Below, in pieces: positions 11,602 to 24,112 of a stretch of DNA of 64,000 nucleotides. A program made the translations under genes and the position numbers. Numbering within the stretch: position 1 is the stretch's first letter; every line of letters begins with the position of its first letter. The notes below the pieces were generated by a model. It saw only the letters and a list, made by a program, of their open reading frames with translations. It searched no databases and had not been told where the DNA came from. The stretch is from Dipylidium caninum (lineage: Eukaryota; Platyhelminthes; Cestoda; Cyclophyllidea; Dipylidiidae), in assembly GCA_017562135.1 (NCBI GenBank), contig QEYB01000093.1, forward strand, positions 1 to 64,000, in the 5' to 3' direction.

Positions 11602-14285
11602 TACCTGGTACCTGCTTATTATGCGATCGCTTTTAATCCTTTATTTGTGAACGTTCTTTTTTTATAAGTTCTAATTCCCCTTAGCTTTCAATGCCTTAGT
11701 TATGCTCTATGTATGTATATTTTAATTTTATGGTTTAATTTGATGCCTTTCTTCACTATTTTTTTAGACCAAACCATCCTAGTGGAGCAACGCAGTTACT
11801 GTTGTATAGGTTTTGTACGAATCGGCAAATTTTTTGTAGTATATTCGATGGTACTTTTGGGTCTGACTGACCAACTCTAGGATAATCCATTCCGAATGAC
11901 TATCTCAAAATAAATTACATTATGCACCATGTTAACATCCTGAAATGCGTGCGAACGTGCCTGAGGTTTCTAATCACTACCATCACCACCACCACAGAGC
12001 ATGTCGGAAACAAGCTGTGGATAAATGTTGTACGCCAACCGCGTCATTCATGTACAATTCGCGATTTTAATACAGAATTACATGTCCCCATGCAGAAACA
12101 GTCTTTCGATACACTTGTGTACTCCAAAAATTCACAAAGATGCAAATGAACTGACACGCCAAGCGGCGAACATTCTCAAATGAGATGTTTGCGTTAGATG
12201 ATGCTTATTGACATCTTCGCATGAACATTGGGACGCTCGTAAGTCGACTCACCCGCACACCATTCAAATCCCAATAAATTGTTGACGCAACCCCGGGAGA
12301 ATGTGACTTCTTTTCCAGTTCAAAAATGTTTAGTCGGCGAATCAAGTTTAAAATCCGAAGTGGTACTTGCTCCAATTCGCTTCATTATCAAATAAAGCAT
12401 TCTCAGTAGTTGCCTACAGTGTAGTATTCGCTGTCATTAGCACAGCCCCCGGGCTGATAAATGAACTTCATCCTCGCAAATTATTTTAAATGGGAGGACT
12501 AACGGTGCTACTTTGAATTCTTCTGCGTACAGTCCACGTGAGGTAACCGAATGTGCAGTGGGAGGTATGTGCTTCCTTTTAGATAGTATATAACGCAGTT
12601 GTGAATACCAAGCGCATAGAAAATAATTAGATTGTGCTTAGCTTCGTACGACATAGCAATGTTTTGGTAAGAGAGTTGCCTCTATCAATCACTTTTCATT
12701 AAACCGTTTGCCTGAATTGAACATCAGAAGGGGAATGTCACTTCGCCAGGCCATGGTGGGTGGGTCACATTGTTGCCCTCGGTACTTCGTTTCTTGCTGA
12801 ATTAGTTGTTCGAGTTGCCTTGTGTTTGTTAAGGATAAAATGACTTGAAGTTAACTCATCATTTGCGCTTGCATATTGGGTTTAAATAGGCCCTACAATT
12901 CTCTGAATAGTCTAATGCTTGAAGGCCGGCATCTTGGAAGTATGCTTGCCATTAACTAGCAGAAGGGATGCTAATCTATTGACACGGCCCGGTAAACAGA
13001 GCCCCAGACGTATGTGCGCAAACTAAAAGATAGAAAGTTGTGTAAAAAAATTATGAAACAAATCATACTTAATTCAAACGACAGAAGAATCATGCATCAC
13101 TCGAGTTAATCGTAATACAGAGATTGAATCTGATAAAAACATCAAATCCATTTTACATATATATGAACACGAATTATTATTAACCTCCTCTCGGGTCGCA
13201 ATTAGTAAGCGTAAGCTGTCTTAATCCGTGTCGCGTAATCATGTTTGCCAAGTCGGATTAGACAACAAAGGTCAAAACATCAAGCGCACTACTCGGACAA
13301 AGGGTCCAACCCTAGACCGCATTCACCTTAAGAAAATTTCACAAGGTTTGTCATCCTAACGGACTGCCTTCGGGTAGCCCCATATATCACAGCACGTCTT
13401 CGAAGACGAAGTGAAACGGCTTCATGAAATGAACCTCGACTTCCATGAGCACTGTGTTTTTGGGGATCCTAGAGATTTACATACTTTTTAGCTGGTTCTA
13501 TCAAGGACCAATGTTAGAGATCATACGATGTTCTACTTAGAAAATAATATTAATTTTGTCACTTCAAACATTAACCGTTGTTTAATGTCACTTCAAACAT
13601 TAACCGTTGTTTAATGATGCATTTGACTCCCACATTAAGAGGTTATTCAACCATTTGGGACAGAGTCGGTATTCTTTGGAGTATAGTAGTATTCACCGAT
13701 GACGGGTTAAATCCCCCTAGCAATAAGTTAACGTAGGTCAAAGGCTGAGGAGATGCAAACACGTATAGCATTCATTGTCCATTAAAATCGTCGGGCGCAT
13801 GCACATATGGCTATAGAAAAAGTACATCTATATCACAAAATTTTATGTAATGAGACCGCTAATTTAAAGGTATGATAACGGGATACAATCAGTATGTTGA
13901 TGGTTGTAATGCATAATTCATTTTTTCTACAAAGCATTCTCTCTTGTCATTTCCTCCAGGACACTTAAACTCAACCAACTGAGGGTTTTTGGAGTAATGA
14001 ATAATCCCCTCCTCTCACATTGTTACTGATTATTATGACAACAAAATGTCGTAGAATAACGGCTATGCTTTTGTGGCAATGTTGAAAAATTTTATTTTAT
14101 CGATAATTTTTCAGTATATTGCTGTTTTAACTTATTTATCGCCTGGAAACTCATGGCGTTTTTTGTCCCCAGAATATACGTTGACAGCACCATAGCCGTG
14201 AATTTATGGTTAATGTGCCGCTATCATTATTGTTTGAGTTTCATATGCGTGCACCCAACTGCATTAGTAACCGAAACTGCTCAAG
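11602..14285. other. Single-copy spacer, no gene seen (apart from a 29-nt duplication)
   Basis: AT-rich sequence between the inner edge of the left arm and the DYNC2LI1 start. The longest open frames (for example 11922-12149) resemble no family and have no supporting splice sites. It would contain the promoter of DYNC2LI1, but I see no convincing core element. Confidence 0.5.
13558..13615. repeat. Perfect tandem duplication, 2 x 29 nt
   Basis: The 29-nt unit beginning GTCACTTCAAAC and ending TTGTTTAAT is present twice back to back (13558-13586 and 13587-13615) with no mismatch. It lies in non-coding spacer about 700 nt before DYNC2LI1. The lack of divergence suggests a recent slippage or repair event. 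Confidence 0.9.
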
Positions 14286-15773
14286 ATGACTCAGTCGCTA
14301 TGGGATTTAGCCGTTGGGCAATCAAATACAAAAACAGGTATTATCATACAGAATTCATAAATGTTCGTAGAGCATTTGGACGTGAAAGTTCCGTCAGTAA
14401 TTTTTGTGGGAGGTGAAAGCAGTGTTAGTCTGCATTTTGGATACGTTAATTATTTAGGGAAAAACGACGATTATTAATGATTTTCTTGGTAAGAATGAAG
14501 CACCAAAGAAAACCCTGGCGCTCGAATTTAATTTTTTTCGCCGTAACCGTGGGCCTTGTGGTGCTAAGTCGGTCGTGCATCTGTGGGAATTGGGCGGTGG
14601 TACCAAATTTTCAAATTTACTTGATATCGTCGTGACAAATCAAACACTGGAGTATGCCTCTAAAATGACTAACAATTAGCACATTATGTTGCACTATTGT
14701 TTTAGACCTATCGAAGCCTTCCGAGTTATGGTCACATCTAACTCATTTTCTCTCCTATTTCGAAAGCAGGATTAAAACCATTCTTGGGTCAAATGCGTCC
14801 CAAGGCGACGTAGATTTACGTAAAACTAAGAGAAATCACCAGTGGCCAAGGGCAGATCCGAATCATCCAGACAATGGGTTAATGACGGTCTTTCCTATCC
14901 CTCTTACAATTATTGGCAGCAAATTTGATTCATTTCTCGTAAATACAGTTTATATAAGTAGCTTCTAGAAATTCAAGACCGAACATCAGGATCTAATTAA
15001 TAAAGCATTGAGATTTGTTGCTCACATGTATGGAGCCGCCCTCTTGGTACGATAGGTTTTGTTCTCATTAATAGTATACGAATGCTGTTGATTCGTCCGT
15101 GATGAAACGAACTCGGAGCTATTTAGCTTACTTAGCTCTCGACAGCGCAAAACCAACCCCTGCACCAATTTTTCGTGACGGACCTCTTCATATTCTTCCT
15201 GGTGAAGATTCATTTGAATCGATTGGTACGACCCGAGTATATTATTACCATTTACATGCCCTGCCTCTGAGTTTCTTTGTCTTATCAATATACACACCTC
15301 TAAGAATGTTTACTGGCTCCAACTTCTACATTTGGATTTAACAGTCTGGAAATAACCGTGAATTTTACTTAAATAGGTATTCCTCCTTCTGAGCAGTTCA
15401 TTAAAAAAGGTAGCGAGACCACACCATTTCAGTTGTGGGCAACGGCATTTACCAAGCGATTCCGACAGGTATGTTTTACTGGCAGTTATAGGGAAAGTTA
15501 ATCCTGCCCGTGCTCAATGACAACGTATGGGAAGTAAATTTGTCCCTTTTCTGTACACAATAGGCTATATAATTGAATTTTCTAAGTAGTGAAAATGCTC
15601 TGTGTTCAAATGCAATTTTATTGGAATCGCAGGTTCCCATTTCCATGTCATCATCGCCTAGTGATCCTGGAATGGATAACCAATTTGCTGAGCCACAAGT
15701 AGATACAGCTAGACAGTTAAAGGATGAAGAATTTGAACGCCATAGGCGACTATCCGAGGAGTCAATACAATAA
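14286..15773 (+). CDS. DYNC2LI1: Cytoplasmic dynein 2 light intermediate chain
   Basis: Subunit of the dynein-2 motor that drives retrograde intraflagellar transport in cilia. Exons: 14286-14337, 14371-14423, 14458-14651, 14680-14938, 14969-15046, 15075-15225, 15377-15468, 15633-15773. All junctions are GT-AG and all phases match, giving 339 residues against about 350 in vertebrates. The start (MTQSLWDLA) matches the family's short N-terminus with its LW(E/D)(I/L)A motif. A P-loop GGESSGKT spans the exon 2/3 junction, followed by TLALEFNF, HLWELGGGTKF, VLDLSKPSELW, PIPLTIIGSKFD, LRFVAHMYGAALL and a charged C-terminal tail (QLKDEEFERHRR). These correspond in order to the G-domain and C-terminal region of DYNC2LI1. 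Five of the seven introns are 28-34 nt. The gene is single-copy and lies in the loop between the SLC3-bearing arms. Its stop codon overlaps an AATAAA. Confidence 0.94.
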
Positions 15774-15774
15774 A
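15769..15774 (+). promoter_or_regulatory. Polyadenylation signal overlapping the DYNC2LI1 stop
   Basis: AATAAA occupies 15769-15774 and the TAA stop is 15771-15773, so the hexamer starts inside the final Gln codon. If it is the signal used, the 3' UTR would be only some 10-30 nt. Confidence 0.55.
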
Positions 15775-16648
15775 ATAACTTTATCTGCATGGGCCTTTTT
15801 ATTTTTCTACGTGTAACTTTAGATGTTGGAAGGAAGCTTCACCTAGGCGAATCGGCCTCCAACGATGGATGATTATTCCAACACTTTCAAAGAACTTTAG
15901 ACAATGATAAAAAAAGCCTAACGATTTTATTCGACTGAATTTAGGTGTGAAGAACCCCATAGCGCAATTTCTAAACAGGAAGGAAGAGAAGGGATTACCC
16001 AAGGGTGCTCTACTCTACTTACACAATCGTAGTGAGCTGGTACTCCTTATAAAATGAGATTAGTGGCATAACTTTCTTAAAATTGCTATCTTATAAAAGA
16101 CAGCTGAATGACCCCAAGTACAAGAACGAATGTGACAGTTTAGGAGGAAAGTTAAGTCGAATATAAAATTTCATGGCATTGCTATAAAGTACTGTATTTA
16201 AAGGTAAACATTAAAGAATATCAAGAGATGGAAGTCTCGTTGGCGCAACTCGTCATAAATGAAAAGTAATCATCAATGAACCAGCCCAACGCCGAGGATA
16301 GAAATGAGAAGAGGCGTCTTAGTTTAACTAAAAATCAGGGAGTGTTAGAGTACTAATAGGCCAAACGAGAACTGAAAAATGACGCTGGATTAAACCGTTC
16401 CGAATTCTCATTGGCAAGTCAGAGAAAGAAAAAATAACTAAAAAAGGGAAATAAGACGTAATTTCAAAAGCAATTAGCAAGAGAGAGTGTTTTCAGGAAT
16501 AGGGCGATGAAGTGAAAGTAAGAGGTCTGAACGGATTGAAGTGGGAAAGCAAGGAACTAAAAAGGGTTTTGCAAATACCGATAAAACGGCGTAGGGAAAA
16601 AACAATAAAGAGGTGACGAAATGGCTAGATTTTTAAGCAATTATGGAG
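15774..16648. other. Spacer between DYNC2LI1 and right arm, no gene seen
   Basis: AT-rich and purine-rich sequence downstream of DYNC2LI1. The minus-strand open frame at 15799-16002 shows no family similarity that I recognise. Nothing else is supported. Confidence 0.5.
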
Positions 16649-19600
16649 CGATGATTTGTGCATGTTAGAGCGACCAGAGCAACTCATCTACTCGTAAGGA
16701 GAAGGTTTGAGAAGCTGTCCACCGCTTCACCCCTCGGCCCCTTTGTCGTCTTGCTCTCCAGTGATGAAACAAAAGCATCTCAAATTTCCCCAGTTTATCT
16801 GGAAAAAATTCATGTGACTTCATCTTACATACGTGAGGAGAAAGGGCCTGCAACAACCTTAACGGAACGTTAAAGCAAATTAACCCATGCTAATGGCGAC
16901 TAAGGCAGAGACAATGCCAGCTATTCAAAGGTGGTCGACACATCGGTTTCGAAAATAATTCGCTCGTCAGAAAGTTCAGGTGTCCCGACAGCCTGTTTAT
17001 TGCAGAAATGCGAATTACTTTGCTGGTGTTTGGTCAGCGTGATTTCCAACCGGACAACTACGAAACTGTTTACAACGCAAGGTAAACATTTCATGTGTAG
17101 GGTACAAAATACGTTAAAAAAATGGCAAATTGGCAAGGGCACGGAGAAGTCAACAATGAGACAGAGAATGAGGCGACTAACAAGCACATACCAACCAAGC
17201 ACAGAAGGAATATTACAAAGAAAGGATCGATGTCGAAGAGAACGAAATCTACACAACCACAGATACGCGTGTCAATATGAGGCAACGTATACTTAGGCAT
17301 GGCAACTATTTCTTCATCTTGGAAAAAAACTCGAAGAGGCTGAATCTGAGGAAAACGCGTGCACTATGGAACCAAAGTCATGCATGACAAGAGGCAAACG
17401 CCACCAAAGGCAAGGAATGACAGCCCATTTGCCTCAGGCAACCCCCAAAGGACACCTGGCAATCAAGCCACCCAGGATAGCCCCATACACCTCTTAGTAG
17501 TCCAGCTTTTAAAACAACCGCTAACGTCACGGCCACGGTGGAGACAATTGTAGGTTAGTACTCAAATGGCCTCGCCAACAAAAGACAAGACTACATCAGC
17601 CAAAACAGTCTATTACGTTAACAGCCTAATACAACCACGAAGACGTAGATGTTAGTTGACTCAACAAATGCGAGCAATAACTACGACACAGTGGGACGTT
17701 AACCACTGCACTTGAAGACATAGAGAGTATCATCCTCCTTGGCAGACTTGAAGTAGACCCTCAAACTCTGCAGTTTCTGCGCCCATTTCGAAGGCTTCAT
17801 TGGGAGGGTAGATGACCAGTGGAACGATGGCCGAGCACTCAGGCGTAAAGTCTACTACTGAACCGGGTTTTCCTTCGGCCACCAGCGCAACTAAAATGCT
17901 ATCAAAACCGACAGCACTGCGCTTAAACACCTCCACAGACGGTGTCTACAACGGCAAACAGGTCGCAGTTCAACTCCGAGTTCATGAAATCCGACATCCT
18001 CTCCTGACCAAGTACCGTCATGAGTGCTACTTACCTCGGTAATACGCATGGTGGAGTTCAGAGAACCCCACAATAGACTCGGATACTCCTTATGAAGCCG
18101 GACCAGGGAAGTGGTCAAGTTGAAAACACTCGGGCCACGACCTGCAGCCAACGCGGTCTACAAAAACGCAAGTGACAAGGCATAACGGATGAGAAAAACT
18201 CAAGTGTTCGCATTTCTCAATAACCGTCTACCTCAACTGTCTCGACTGCTCCAACCCCCGCAAGGTAGGCGGTATATAATTCGTCAATCTTCTCCGAGTC
18301 AGAAAAACCACGACCATTCGAAGACCACGGCATCGGTAAGTGGCTAGCTACATCACCCACAGCAGGCATCTCGCCGAAGGGATACAACGACTTGGGTGGT
18401 AGCACACTCAAAGGACTCCAGCCAAGCTCGCTCCCAGCGTAGAGCACGGGCGTGCCTACCAGTCAGGGACACCACAGAAAAAAAGTGCTTGGTAACACTA
18501 GCGACGAGAAACATGATCGTCCACAGGAAGATACGAGGCGAAACACCACTTACCTGGGAGTAGGAATACCGAGGCAACCGAGAAGACACTATGGTATGGT
18601 TTGTCTGTTGGTGACGACACCGTCACAGCCAATCGATCCTGTAGCGAAGCGTTCACCGATTGCAAGTACTTACTCAAACTGGGGAAATCGTCCGCGTCCT
18701 TGTCCCTGAAAGACATGCGTTATGCTGCTATGAAAACTTACGATCCACGGTTGAAGACGAACTCCCGACTAATCACTAGATGAGCTCCAGGTGCCTCCTC
18801 GGTACCAAGCAACGACATCACACCCACTCCCCTCGTTTCGCTGTAACCAGTGTCTCCAGGATCCGCCATGAGGACTCTGCAAATGCGGTCTGAGACAAAC
18901 AACAGCACCTTACCTGCGACGTGAAGTCTCGGTCGACACCGCATCAACCACTTTTCGCAGCTCCTGTATCACCGACACTGTTTCAGGTGTGTAGAGCTTG
19001 CAGGTGGGGAACTCACTGAACCACGATTTCGAGGTGCATGCTGAGGCGTCTTCGACGTAGAAAGCGGCATCAGCCAGCAAAATCCCGTCCACACCTTTCG
19101 ATAACCAGAACCGCGTCACATTCTTAACCTCTTCCAACACCTCCGCAGACCGCAAATTCAAATCCACCACTCCCGAGCCCTTGCCGTAGGTAGAGTAGTA
19201 TGGCTTCCCATCCACCAGTTCCGAACTCTCATTACTCGTCCGACAGAACTATCAATCAATCTAGTCAACAAAGAAACACACAACTCTCACTTTTGCACCA
19301 GCAGCCGTCAAGAAGGCGGGTTTAGCGAGCTCATGAGTCACAGGAACCGCGTTGAAGTCCAATGTAATCACAATCGGCATGCCTCTCTTCTTAAACGTTC
19401 GCAACAAGGCACCGAAGTCGTCCATGGTGCCTAGAGCAGGATGGATGTGCCTGAACGACACGTTGCCAGGTTTGGCAATGGCTCTCGGGTAGAGCGGTAA
19501 CATCGGCGTCAAAATAATAAAACCAGCGCCAACCTCCTTCTCGATGTAGTCCGCAGCATTCACCAAGCCTATCATTTAGACATTATCACATCGAGACCTT

Positions 19601-21303
19601 CCACTACCTACCTTGCAGATCACCAACCAAATCGCCATCCGAATCTTTAAAAAGCAAACGGGTTCACCCAGTAGGCCGTTTTCGATTGCCAGAACTCCTG
19701 AGTCGGACGCGGCGGACACCTTGGCGTAAACACTATGAACAGTGCGGACACGACTATGAGGCCAATCCAGACCGCCCAAAACAGAACGATCAGTGCAATC
19801 CGCAGTCGACGCCAAATCGGCTCTTCACGGTCAATCCGTAGCAAATCCTCTTTTGTGAGCAGAGGATAGTCGTCCTCAGACCCTTCCCCAGCCTCACTCT
19901 TCTTTATGAAGGCTGTCTCCTCCATGTTCGTGCGGTCTCCACTTTCGGCAGCGTGAGCATCCATCGTGCACGATAGGCCAAGTACACTACTAGTCCCGCA
20001 CCACCTTCGACAGCAATGTCTTTACACCATTGAAACAAAACAGTAATTTAATTTTGCGCGAAGAACATATGAACGCGGCGAAAATTGTTTTGTCTCTGAG
20101 ATGACACTCATCGATTTTTACTATATAATCACTTAGTAAGATTGGGCTTTGCCATTTTTGGCGATATACACTCTACTCCCCCATACACACAAATACAGTT
20201 TTCGATTCAGCCACATCATCGAGCACATATCCTATAAGTTCGTGCGCGCTTAGATGTATCAATCCTCTGGCTTCTCCGAGGAGTTACGGGGACGCCGGCA
20301 AAATCAGCAGCAGTACACTAAGTAGAGGGACCTGACGTAGACACGATGAGAGGCAATGTCTCTCGGATTACACACGAGACATTTGAGTCTACATGGCCGC
20401 ATACGCTAAAACTACCCAAGGTTTTTTCTAAGACGTGTCCATTAAGTCTTTTACTCCCTCGACCCCTCCTCACTCCCTCTCTTCGCTCTCCTTTCCCATA
20501 TTTGCATTGAGCTGAGATTGGTGTTTAGTGTGTGGCCATTTCTCTGCACTGCTCCATTGAGCCACGTTTTTTGTCGCATTCAAGTAAGTGGTGTGGCACC
20601 ATCGTCAACGTAATTTCACAGGTCAGAACAGTTTAAATATAAATTTGCGGAGGTCCTTTCTTGTCAAGAAGAGATGGAGGATATTTTAACGAAGTGTTAT
20701 GGTTCTTTACTGGAGTACTTCTACAACTCGATGGATATTTCTTGCAGTCTTGAATGGGACCAATTTAATTCATAACCACGCGGTTATTGTTATTGCGTTC
20801 AAGAGTATTGCATATTCTCGTTAAGAATTTTTTGTCACCAGAGAAGCCGCAATCTTGTCCTATATTCATCAGCAGCCTTACTTGTATTGCTTGTGGCTCG
20901 TCATGAGTGTTGGGTAAATGGGAAACCCGGAAAACCGGAAGACGGGAAATTTCTCAACTGGGAACTCTGCTATGGAGGACAGTTAAACCTTCAACGCAGA
21001 TGAATGGGGGCAAATACACATAGCCTGAAGGACACATTAGTACATTAGTAAGGGCCTTCTGCGAGCGACAGACTGAGCGTGATTTGACACGAACTCCTAG
21101 CAGCGAGTGGAGTCAGGTTGTAACCAAAGTGCCTGTCGCACAAATATCATGCTGAGCTCGGGGTTGCGCCGATCCTCATTGAAGTGGAGGTACCTTAAGT
21201 TGAAATTTCTACAATAGCGAGTGATTTGCAAGTACTAGGGGATTTCTCGAAGCCAGATGACGTTGGTGTGACCTCAGATACTGTAGTTCCTCGTCATAAT
21301 AAA
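16649..21303 (-). repeat. Right arm of large inverted duplication
   Basis: Reverse complement of 6885-11601. The inner edge is sharp (CGATGATTTG from 16649) and the outer edge falls near the GGTGTGACCTC-like sequence and CTCGTCATAAT at about 21260-21303. Compared with the left arm it lacks about 25 nt near its inner end and carries scattered small indels. Substitutions concentrate in the 5' and 3' flanks, while the SLC3 exons and introns and the innermost 200 nt are almost unchanged. Confidence 0.93.
17700..19964 (-). pseudogene. SLC3-family heavy chain, right copy (frameshifted as assembled)
   Basis: Mirror copy of the left SLC3 gene. Exons by correspondence: 19612-19964, 19291-19568, 18914-19248, 18742-18876, 18554-18705, 18232-18455, 18035-18157 and about 17700-17945, with the same short introns. 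Exons 2-4 encode the same protein as the left copy. Exon 1 has one extra T in the run before AAAGATTC (about 19647-19651), which shifts the frame right after the WVNPFAF segment and soon stops. Exon 8 has one extra A (about 17780) plus a GAT insertion, replacing the last residues. In exon 5, however, this copy has the correct frame (HSVFSVASVFLLPG joins GTPVLYAGSELGW in phase) where the left copy does not. It may be a decaying duplicate, or a functional copy with consensus errors in a repeat. Expression of either copy is not visible from sequence. Confidence 0.8.
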
Positions 21304-24112
21304 TGTAGACAGTTACTTCCCGATTCGATCGGAAATACAACAAAATTGTTTTCGTTCTGCTGTTGCATCTTCTAGGTCTCCATTTAAATCCTTTATCCTT
21401 TTTAATTTATCTTTTTCAGTGGTTTCTTTTGCCTTTATCTCTGAATTTAATTTTTCACAGAGGACTTACGTTTGCTCTACTAGGGGTTAAATCGAAAGAT
21501 CTGTCAAAATCCGTAGATTTCTCAATCCTTGGCAAGGGGTAAGTTTATTTTGATTCACAGCTTTTGTATTCTAGCCGGACTTTCGCACTCGAAGTTAAGC
21601 GCTTTTCCTTTTTTCTATCCCATGAAACTGTGAAGGTACTTCAAAATGGCATACCGTTTTTTGTCAGAATGGTTGGGTCACTCGCGGCGGTGAATAAATC
21701 ATTGGAACTTGCAGTTTATAAGATGATGCCACTGCTAATGAAGCATATCCTTAATGAGATAGACCCTATGGTATCTCTACGTTCGAAATGGCCATATGAT
21801 TTCTGTTCTCATTCACTGTGTACAAGTTTAGTGCTCTCCAACACAGTGCAGCTTAGGACAGGGATAGTCTGGTGTATGTTAGCATATTAGTTTATCTTCA
21901 GTGCTACCCTGATCGCTTTCACTGCTATGCACTAGTAACAACATGCTGTTACTTTAAAAGTAATTTACCCACCAGTCTTATCGAACAAATACGAGATTGT
22001 GACGTTTTTGAGACAAATAGTATCACTATATTGGTGTTTTAGACACAATTAAACCTTCTCGAAATCGGAGAATTCTAACCCATTTAATTATCTGCATTGA
22101 AGGTAGTATCCTTTGAATGAGTCTTGGCAGTTCTTACCAATACGACAAGGTGATGCTGTGCACTTCTCATGTATGCAGTCGCAAATCTTCCTTGTGAGAA
22201 TCTTTGATTTTACCATTTTTTCATGGCAAAAGCGCCTTACTGACCTAAAAATGAATGATATTGAAAATGGGATTATTTGAATTTTCCAAGATGTTTACAA
22301 TTGTTGGACTTCTGGGCAATTGCTAGAACAATCCTCGGAGCGTTATACCAATCATACTAACACGGCTTCGTTTGATAAAGAATGCATTTTTAAATTTTGC
22401 AGAGAACTTACGGAAGTGGCTAAGGGAACACAAATACTCGTACATTAGAAATATCGAAGCGATGTAAAGGGAAATACACAGTTGCTGTGACTTACTCACA
22501 AACATCGGCACTGCTACATGCCAATGCAATATGCATGAGTGATCCCATTGCCACATAAAAGATAAATGCCTTTAATGTGATTCCTAAGAAAAAATGATGA
22601 ACGGACAAAATGTTTTACTCATCGTGAGATACTACAAAATTTATCGCCTTGCGGGAAGTAACCGACAACATTTTATAGAACAAAATCTACTTGGGTGGTT
22701 ACTCCAATGTACTCATTGCGAACCAGTGGGAAATGCTTGAAAATATTAACGAAAATATGACTGTTAACCATGTACAGGGATGTTCACCAAATAAAGGGTT
22801 AATAGGGACCTAAACGCCGTCCCCTATCTCTTCTGATTTGAATATTATTCCGTAAAGTAAAAGTGAGGGCGATTAATCTAAGGCCACCAGGGAATACAGA
22901 TTTCTATAGGTAAAATAATGAGGCAGCATCAATCTGCCGTCCTTTAAGTGATTCATGCCTTCGTCCAAGTGTCTTTGGAAAATTTCAGACGAAATATTAA
23001 GCATCGGATTTCCTTTGTTCATGTGAGAAAAGTGTTCCAATATTAATGGCGCGCCACATACAATTGTAACACAACGACATCCCTTCAATGTGAGCAAGGG
23101 CTTCCCTTTGCCTCTAACTCTCAAACTATTTTTACCCTGTTCGGCACCCTTCCCAATAGTGCTAATAAATTCCTCTGGTTGAACCTTTAATGAATAACAG
23201 ATGTGCCTGTTTAGAATTTAATGTCGCAGTCTCCCCTAAGTTGAGAAGGGGTCACAATAGAAGAGTTAAAGTCATATTTGAGGAAAAGGGATTTACATGG
23301 TACTCTAAGCACAGTATAGCTGAATTATGCGGACGTCTGAAATTTTTCCTTATCAAAATCACCCATATGAAAGTTAAAGTACAAACAGAATCCATAAAAA
23401 TGTGCGCCTCCCTTATAACACGGCAAGAGACTAAGTTCCATTATTATTTATCAAGGTAAAACAGCTTGACGATTTTATGCATTTTGGGTCATTCCTTAAA
23501 TTGTAGCAAATAACAACGTTGTGTGAGTATTTGGCCATTGATACAGAAGGTATTTGATTATGTACCACGAGTGCAAAAATTATGCTATAGGTAAGAGAAA
23601 CCAGTGAGAGTATTTGTCTTGGTCAAGACAAATACCTACTGTAAAACGCACTCAAGGATTAATTTTAATGCATTTCTACCAGAAGGCCTATAGTCGGTGT
23701 GATATTTGAGTATTTCTAATTTGTTCTCCATCCTCGTTTAATCAGCTGCCAGTACGTCGTCAAGACTATGCCTTAATCTACTAAAGGAAATGTTTGCTGC
23801 CTTTCATTGCCACGCTCTACGACGCTCTAATTCAGTGGTGCTTCATCGATATTTGCAATTACCGAGTTCTGCGGCCATTGAATTCTCGGACTCAGTGATG
23901 GTGGCGGATTTTGCTTCAAGTTTTACGAGAAATTCCCTTTCTATCGCTGCACTGTTTTATTCATGATACTAATATTAACCGTTAAGCTCTATCAACAAAT
24001 CCAACATGTCAAAACGTCCGGTATATCAAGATGACTAAATTCTTCTTCAATAAAGTGTGGACTTCTCTGCGCAACCTTTATCCTAATAAATATAAGAATT
24101 AATTTGTTATAA
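21304..24112. other. No gene supported
   Basis: Mostly AT-rich. A possible exon at about 21461-21541 (after CACAG, ending in a GGG/GTAAGT donor) and the open frame 21564-21890 encode nothing I recognise, and I could not join them in phase with confidence. A short perfect palindrome at 23610-23635 is listed separately. Confidence 0.4.
23610..23635. repeat. Perfect inverted repeat, 12-nt arms with 2-nt loop
   Basis: GTATTTGTCTTG is followed by GT and then its exact reverse complement CAAGACAAATAC. It lies in non-coding DNA with no neighbouring gene. It could be a binding site for a dimeric factor, a hairpin, or chance; nothing nearby decides. Confidence 0.85.

Noticed and set aside
6885..21303. 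Composite transposon or MITE-like element with SLC3 cargo
   Set aside because: No transposase, short terminal inverted repeats or target-site duplication at the arm edges; the arms are genic DNA.
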